A stretch of DNA of 12,794 nt, from positions 1 through 12,794 of the forward strand of contig JAMQCK010001037.1 of assembly GCA_024196135.1 (NCBI GenBank), given 5' to 3'. Both the position numbers and the translations under genes were made by a program. Below are positions 7,847 to 12,794 of the stretch, in pieces. The stretch is from Pleurotus ostreatus/Saccharomyces cerevisiae fusant. Lineage: Eukaryota > Opisthokonta. Below the pieces are notes generated by a model, which was not told where the DNA came from, searched no databases, and saw nothing but the letters and a program-made list of their open reading frames with translations. Each line of letters begins with the position of its first letter. Position 1 is the stretch's first letter.

Positions 7847-8949
7847 GAAGCATGAGAGCACCGAGGATCGGCGTGGTGTGTGGCATCGAGACCAGGACTG
7901 ACGAAAACCGTCTCGAGGACAAGGGTCAGATGCGGCCAGCCATTGGGACTTTCCTACGAGGTGGGAAAGTGTCCTCGTCGAGGCAGGTCCGAGCCTTGCT
8001 TGCACCAAATGGTAGCTTGAGGACGTCGATAAGTGGTTGAGACAGTCAGTATGAGGCCATGAAGATCTTGACGACGTCGAGCAAGGGTGGGGAGGATGAT
8101 GCGATAGGTCTTGACGAACTTGAAGGCGATCGGATCAGTGGCGCGCGAACAGTCGGCGGCGAAGCAAGCTGGCAGATGATGAGCCGTAGAAAGGCTAGTA
8201 CCACGCACCTTGAAAGCCTCTATCGTCGATCCAAGTGCCCATCGACAACAGACTTGAGCAATCTTAAGCGCGGTGCCAATCCGCCACAAAGAGGTGGAAC
8301 TTGTAAGAAAAGACAGTGGCGAGAAGCGCGTCCGAGCGCGTATGTAGACGGGTAGAAGAAGAAAATAGAGGGAGAGCGTGCCAAAAGACGCGTAATACCA
8401 CGGAGGGGAGGTAATGGGAGCAAAAGGCAAGAAGGGAGTTGGGAAGACGACACGAAGATGCTCGGCCTTATGTACCCTCTCTCGGCCCGATTACCGCGGT
8501 CACGAGACTAGCACGAGGCATGCGCGAGAGACTGCGCGAGGAGGCTGCCAGCTGCGCAAACAAGGCCATGGCCCAACCATCAAGCGTAGTCAGGTGTAAC
8601 ATGCTACGCGAGACTTGCGTCCGCGCTCGAAGGCAGTCAATAGCTGGTCAGGATCTCAAGACGCGTTCAAGGCCCAAGAGGGCGACATTGGCTGCAATTG
8701 GCTTTACTAATACAAGGACAAGAATCACGTGCATCAAGCTGCATACTGTACTTTGGATGTTGGAGCAAGAAGGAATGGTGCTCTCACGAGCAACGAGAAG
8801 GCACGAGGCTGCGCAATTCGCTGAAACGAATCCGGTTCAGGTCGGATCTTGCATTGGCCCTACAACTGGAACCTTGTCTCTCCAATGTAACGAGCCCGCG
8901 AATGCATCCTCGGTCGATTTGGCTGCTGCGGTCCCGTTACAGGTGAAGC

Positions 8950-8954
8950 AAAAA
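8950..8954 (-). terminator. RNA polymerase III terminator of tRNA-Met
   Basis: Five A on the plus strand read as T5 on the minus strand, 19 bases after the tRNA 3' end. Confidence 0.75.
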
Positions 8955-8973
8955 CAGACGGAAAGGTTTACAA

Positions 8974-9077
8974 TGTCCGCAGCCAGGATCGAACTGGCGA
9001 TCTCCGGATTATACCTCGCAAGGCAGGTTCATACGAACGTATGAGACCGGCGCTCTAACCAACTGAGCCATGCAGAC
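8974..9077 (-). tRNA. Elongator tRNA-Met (anticodon CAT) with 30-nt intron
   Basis: On the minus strand the acceptor GTCTGCA (9077-9071) pairs with TGCGGAC (8981-8975), with discriminator A at 8974. The D arm is GCTC..GAGC, the T arm GCCAG-TTCGATC-CTGGC and the variable loop AGATC. The anticodon stem is CCGGT/TCCGG with a T31-T39 mismatch, as also seen in yeast elongator tRNA-Met. The loop is CTCATA plus A after removing the intron 9010-9039 (30 nt) between positions 37 and 38. The initiator form is excluded because the stem lacks its three consecutive G-C pairs. It lies 159 bases downstream of the hydrolase stop codon, on the same strand. Confidence 0.94.
9010..9039 (-). other. Intron of tRNA-Met
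   Basis: A 30-nt intron after position 37. Its first bases, together with anticodon CAT and A37, make CATACGTTCGTATG (plus-strand 9030-9043), a perfect palindrome, so the anticodon can pair with intron bases. This fits the anticodon-intron helix known for nuclear pre-tRNAs. Confidence 0.85.
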
Positions 9078-9236
9078 GTTGCAGGGCTGATGCGCAGGAA
9101 GGACTCTACCAAGCGAGAAGGGCAAAAGCTGGAAGGGCGGGCAAGAGACATCAAGGAAGGTCTCGCCTAGTACTCTCGTGAAGCGTACTTCTGGAAGATA
9201 CCTCCAGAACTCCTATCGTCCGCCACCCCCAACCTC

Positions 9237-11378
9237 TTAGCAATCGACCACCCCAAACACGAACGTCATCTGGCTCGTCGCGCTCACAGTCAAAACCCAT
9301 CCCTCTTCGCCCGCCGTAACCACATCCGCCGCATCAAGCTCCGCGAAATCCGCCTCGGCGGACGTGCGGTACGCAGCGGTTGGCTCGATGCAGGTGGAGA
9401 ACGAGAGCTCGAGTTGCACGTTTTCGGTCGTGGGGTTCATGGAGATCACGTTGAAGGCGTCGTCGGAGGGGGTGCCGACGACGATGGTGGAGTTGAGGAG
9501 CGGGGAGGAGGTGTTGGTGATGGGGTAGAGGGAGGAGCCGGCTGCAAAAGGGGGTAAGGAGAAGAGCGAGGAAGAGAGCAAGGTAGGGAACGCACGCTTC
9601 ACGAAGTTCCCGAAGTGTTTGTATGTCCAGAAGTGTTTCGTTAGGTCTGCGAGGGTGCGAGTCAGTCGTAGGAAAGACTGATCATCTCTCTCAAACTCAC
9701 AAAGCTCGTAGTTGCCATTCGTCGCGTAATCATCGTCATAGTAAATCACGCCGTCCTGTCAGAGCGTTAGCACGGATTAACCCCTCTCCAAAAATCCTCA
9801 CTCACTGTCCATCCATCCGCATTTGGCGTCGTCACACACGAAGCATCGTCAAGCGGATCACACCCTATGCCACCCGACACGAGCGTCCAGAAGTCATAAT
9901 GCGCCTCGCCAGCGACGAGGATGCTCTGGTAGACCATGCCGGACCACATGAGAGCGTTTGCGATCGTGGGATCGTAGCCTCCCGACCAGCCGCGCCCGGT
10001 GCCGTCTGCCTCGCCGAGGGAGCAGCAGATCTCCTACGGCGACAGAAAGTTAGCAAAGAACGACTCGAAAATGGAGGGTAACGTACACTCATCCACGTCG
10101 CCTTTTCCGGGAAGCGGTCCGCGACGTCGGCAGCGTAGGCCGCATAGCTCGCGTCAGACGGGAAGTCATAGGTATGGTGCACGAGGTAAGCAACCTTTTA
10201 ATCGTTGAGCATGCGATAGCGCCTGAACGCAACGTGTGCAGACGCACCATATCGATAACCTCAGGCAGCCAATCTGCATACTCCCCAGTCGCACGACTGA
10301 GGGAGCTAGACTCGTCCGCCAGGATGCCAATCTTTTCCTGAAGGCCACGATCCACGAGGGCGTTGTAGAGGCCAGTGATCATCTCTGCGCGCCTGGCGTA
10401 CGTCGTCGTCAGCTCAGTGAAGGGTCAGTGGGAGACAGGGATGGACGTACTGATACTGCGTCACCTCCATCCCCTCCTGCCCGCACGGCGACGGCCCGAA
10501 GTTGTTATCCGGCTCGTTCATGGGCGAGACGAACGCAATCTTCGACAGGCCTTCGTCCACCAGGAAGTGCTCGAGCACGTCCGCGACGTAGCCGCCGTAC
10601 CAATCGCCCGTTCCTATGGGGTGTCAGCTTGCTGCTATGCTCTTCAACCTGCTGCTATGCTCTCCGTCCTTCGCTGTTTTCCCTTTCTCTCGATGCCTCA
10701 TTTTCCCACTCACCATTCGCAAAACTCGTCCCGCACGACGCGTGCTCCAGCGTCATCGCCGCCGGCGCGCTGTTCACAAACATCGTGATCTTCAGGTCGT
10801 CCCCGCCCACCTCCTGCGCCTGGTATAAGAAGTACCGGCCGGGGGCGTCAGCGTCCCAGTTATAGGTGCCTGCGTTCCCAATGTGAGCATTGTCCTTCAT
10901 ATTCTACGGACTTGACGATTTGGCGTCGAAGCACAACATACCATTATCAACATAAAACGTCTCCGGCGCGCGCGTCGGGTTGGACACATTGACGCCGCCG
11001 CCGCCGATGTTGTAGCGGTAGGAGGTGAGCCCAAGGCCGGTGTCGGAGAAGAGGAGGGAGGAGAGGTTGGCGCGGACGGCGTCGGGAAAGTTGTAGAGGT
11101 CGTAGGGCCACCAGGCGCCTGGGAGGTGGGTTAGGTGAGTCGGGCCCGACGGTGTTCGGTGAGTTAGGCTTGGCGGAGGCGGGCAGAAGGGAGAAGTAGA
11201 TGACGGGAAGGAGGGGAGAAGGACGAGTGAGGAAAGCAGTGAGGACGGGCGATGACGTACCAGATCCGCCAAACCCTAGCAGGGTTATAGACGCCTCCGA
11301 CGCGACGGTCGCAGCGCGTGCACTAACTGCAGCCTGCATCGCAGCTGCGAGCGATAACGTGGACGCTGATGCCTTCAT
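9237..11378 (-). CDS. Secreted GH30-type glycosyl hydrolase
   Basis: Ten exons, 501 aa: 11378-11261, 11118-10942, 10869-10714, 10613-10451, 10392-10248, 10194-10087, 10033-9806, 9755-9701, 9646-9596, 9541-9237. Nine GT..AG introns; all phases agree. Residues 1-22 (MKASASTLSLAAAMQAAVSARA) form a signal peptide. The TIM barrel starts GFGGSGAWWPYDLYNFPDA and has LTSYRYNIGGGG. Acid/base Glu184 lies in VSPMNEPDN and the likely nucleophile Glu290 in WMSEICCS, 106 residues apart, as in clan GH-A family 30. The C-terminal beta domain opens HFGNFVKPGS. Several N-glycosylation sequons (NLS, NVS, NTS, NST) fit secretion. The product should cleave a beta-linked wall polysaccharide, but I cannot fix subfamily or substrate. 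The ATG at 11378 is preferred over 11426, which would sit only about 20 bases past the TATA box. Confidence 0.87.
10614..10713 (-). repeat. Hydrolase intron 3 with a 20-bp direct repeat
   Basis: Inside this 100-nt intron the plus-strand word TGCTGCTATGCTCT occurs at 10630-10643 and again at 10650-10663, a two-copy tandem with a 20-bp period. The intron has donor GTGAGT, branch point GCTGACA and acceptor TAG. Confidence 0.75.
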
Positions 11379-11446
11379 GGTCGACGCGTTGTACGTGGAC
11401 GAGTAGACGGTAAGCGTCAAGCGCACGGCTTCGAAGCCCTTCTACC

Positions 11447-11452
11447 TATATA
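11447..11452 (-). promoter_or_regulatory. TATA box of the hydrolase gene
   Basis: CTATATAG on the minus strand, 69 bases before the ATG at 11378. Its distance supports that ATG rather than the upstream in-frame ATG at 11426. Confidence 0.6.
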
Positions 11453-11453
11453 G

Positions 11454-12467
11454 CGAACTTCGTCGAGCCCGCGCCGCCAGCCCCGGTGTGCATGTGCTCA
11501 GATAGACGGGCAGAAGCCCTATGCGGAGAAGCTCTGCTCGTCACACCGTGCAGAAGCCCTGACGGCCAGACGGGCAGGAAGTTCTGATCGTCCGTCCCAG
11601 GAACGGGGAACGAAGGGTCGTGAGCGGTCTCGGGTGGGGCACAGTGTGCTCGACTTTCGAAGTCGGATAACGAGAGCGCTAATTATCGGGGCTTGTGACC
11701 GCGTATGCACGAGGACCGTAGCGATGAGACGGACCCACTACCGGAGACTACCCAAAGGACCGAGTATATAGCCTGCAAGAAGGGCACGCAGAGGATTAGG
11801 TCGACGGGAAGTGGACTGAGCTGCGATATGCAGACCGTGTACTGAGAAGAGGTTCGGCGAAATCATGCTGATGGTCGGGTATGCCGAAGAAACTATGAGA
11901 TATGTCCGCAGGGACTGCTGCCCATACCGGATAACACGAGCGATAAGTGGAGGGACAAGGTCCCGCATGTTCAGTTGGCAAATAGGACCGTCGGTCCGCT
12001 CATGGCGACCCTTTGGTTGTTCACCCCTGGAGATCTCGATAATGTTCATGTCAAGCGTATGCAGGAGGAGACACTTGAGAACGCAAGGAGAACCCGACGA
12101 AGACAAAGTCGTCGTGAAACCGTACTAGGGGCTCGTGAACGGTGAAGGCAGAGTGATGACGAGGAGGAATTTGCAAATGCCATTGAGCCGGATTAGGAAG
12201 GAGGCGGGCGCGCGCCCACAACGCGCCGGCCCTGCGCCATTGTCCCCTCTACCGAGGCTGGATCTCAAACAGAGGGGTATATCCAAGGCAAAATTCATCC
12301 ATTGAGGCACGCCCCGCCATTATGGGGCTCTACGCGGGCCCAGAACCCGCGCGCGACGGTGAACGCGATGCTGCGGCGCGAACATCGTTTACTCCCGTTC
12401 GGTCCGGCACCAGCCGTTCAACAAACAAGCAAGCAGCAGCAAACATCGTACAGCCACATCTCGCCCG
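11454..12467. other. Gene-free region upstream of the hydrolase
   Basis: About 1 kb without a convincing gene; frames such as 11738-12106 (-) and 11865-12128 (+) show no recognised motif. It contains imperfect direct repeats at 11505-11592, a repeated GATAA-bearing 19-mer at 11664 and 11928, and a 12-nt GC palindrome GGGCGCGCGCCC at 12206-12217. Confidence 0.6.
11505..11592 (+). repeat. Imperfect direct repeats
   Basis: GACGGGCAGAAG at 11505 recurs as GACGGGCAGGAAG from 11569, CAGAAGCCCT occurs at 11511 and 11551, and GAAGCTCTGCTCGTC near 11528 recurs as GAAGTTCTGATCGTC near 11579. It looks like a small decayed duplication in the hydrolase upstream region. Confidence 0.55.
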
Positions 12468-12474
12468 TATATAA
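12468..12474 (+). promoter_or_regulatory. TATA box of an unseen plus-strand transcript
   Basis: TATATAA followed by a C/T-rich stretch (12481-12500) resembles a basidiomycete promoter. The first ATG downstream, 12532, opens a frame of only 10 codons, so the coding start may lie beyond the window, or the transcript may be noncoding. Confidence 0.45.
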
Positions 12475-12614
12475 CCCAGCGTCCCTCTTCCTCTCCTCTC
12501 GTGGAATTTTCTGGTCGACAAGGTCCCCGTGGATGGCCGTCGCTCGCCACGAGCCGGCGGCCTGATACTGTCGTCGGATGTGCTGGGGTCTGGTTGAGTG
12601 GTCATTCTGCGGGT

Positions 12615-12660
12615 CGGTGGGGGTTGGGGCGCCGCCTCAACCCACCGGGTCGCGGGACCC
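12615..12660 (+). repeat. Two adjacent GC-rich hairpins
   Basis: 12615-12647 folds with seven outer pairs (CGGTGGG with CCCACCG), a two-base bulge, seven inner pairs including one G-T, and a 3-nt loop. Sharing the G at 12647, GGGTC-GCGG-GACCC (12647-12660) forms a second 5-bp stem. Confidence 0.65.
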
Positions 12661-12794
12661 ATTACCTCCTGCTGCTGGCAGACCGGCGCACGCTTAGCCT
12701 GCAAGCCTGGGCGGCGTGTGGGACCAGTGGCCCTGTGACTCGCCACGGGCAGTCCTGGTCGCGTTTGTGGCGGTCTTTTCTGAAAGGTTTCGGT

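Larger units (their letters stand above)
7133..8949. other. Gene-free region with TCTTG words and hairpins
   Basis: About 1.8 kb with no recognisable coding exon on either strand. The open frames (for example 7954-8430 minus and 8439-9044 plus) lack family motifs, and the latter runs antisense through the tRNA-Met. Between 7175 and 8114 the plus strand holds about 15 TCTTG words, many as GTCTTGA, while I see no CAAGA there. Inverted repeats occur at 7716-7741, 7807-7820, 7824-7838 and 7948-7970. Confidence 0.6.

Noticed and set aside
8175..8181. Box C (ATGATGA) of a C/D snoRNA
   Set aside because: No CTGA box D or terminal stem was found at a suitable distance.
8439..9044. 201-codon plus-strand open frame
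   Set aside because: Its last ~25 codons are simply the antisense of the tRNA-Met gene, and the rest shows no family motif, splice evidence or protein-like composition.
11270..11279. Telomere-like AAACCCTAGC
   Set aside because: A single occurrence inside a coding exon, with no repeat array.
12330..12746. 138-codon minus-strand open frame
   Set aside because: Arg/Pro/Thr-rich translation typical of GC-rich noncoding frames; it overlaps a TATA-led plus-strand region and has no recognised motif.
12576..12779. Signal recognition particle RNA
   Set aside because: One segment (GCAAGCCTGGGCGGCG) loosely recalls the Alu-domain 3' strand, but the TGTAA 5' motif and the conserved helix-8 tetraloop and AGCA region are not present.
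1..12794. CRISPR array, transposon or phage-like system
   Set aside because: No regular spacer-repeat array, transposase, reverse transcriptase or terminal repeats were seen; spliced genes and intron-bearing tRNAs show a eukaryotic nuclear locus.

Overview
This window looks like nuclear DNA of a filamentous basidiomycete, most likely an agaricomycete. The coding sequence is GC-rich, and the genes are split by many short introns of about 47-100 nt with GTGCGT/GTACGT/GTGAGT donors and CTNAC-type branch points. TATA boxes lie 70-95 bp before starts, and both tRNA genes carry introns. Every multi-exon model below was assembled by eye from frame continuity, splice-site motifs and family motifs. 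Each exon chain sums to an intact reading frame.

Layout: (1) 1-2098, minus: the N-terminal ~85% of spindle checkpoint protein Mad1, cut by the left edge just before its C-terminal globular domain. (2) 2099-2967: a divergent intergenic region holding a TATA box and a CGG-N8-CCG palindrome. (3) 2968-4283, plus: a five-exon, zinc-free MDR/quinone oxidoreductase-like reductase of 360 aa. (4) 4581-4661, plus: tRNA-Ala(CGC) with a 9-nt intron and a T6 terminator. (5) 4685-5845: no gene recognised. (6) 5846-7005, plus: a seven-exon Erv2-type FAD-linked sulfhydryl oxidase with an N-terminal membrane anchor, 248 aa, followed by a 22-bp tandem repeat. (7) 7133-8949: about 1.8 kb without a recognisable gene, but with an unusual cluster of TCTTG(A) words and several hairpins. 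(8) 8974-9077, minus: elongator tRNA-Met(CAT) with a 30-nt intron. (9) 9237-11378, minus: a ten-exon secreted GH30-type glycosyl hydrolase, 501 aa. (10) 11454-12794: no gene recognised. Its right end has a TATA box followed by a GC-rich, hairpin-forming stretch that could be a 5' leader or a structured RNA.

The genes do not form a pathway. They are a checkpoint scaffold, an orphan reductase, an ER oxidative-folding enzyme, a wall-acting secreted hydrolase and two tRNAs, as expected for ordinary fungal chromosome arrangement. I found no evidence for a mobile element, CRISPR array or coordinated novel gene system. The least explained signals are the TCTTG-rich, hairpin-containing gap and the structured right end.
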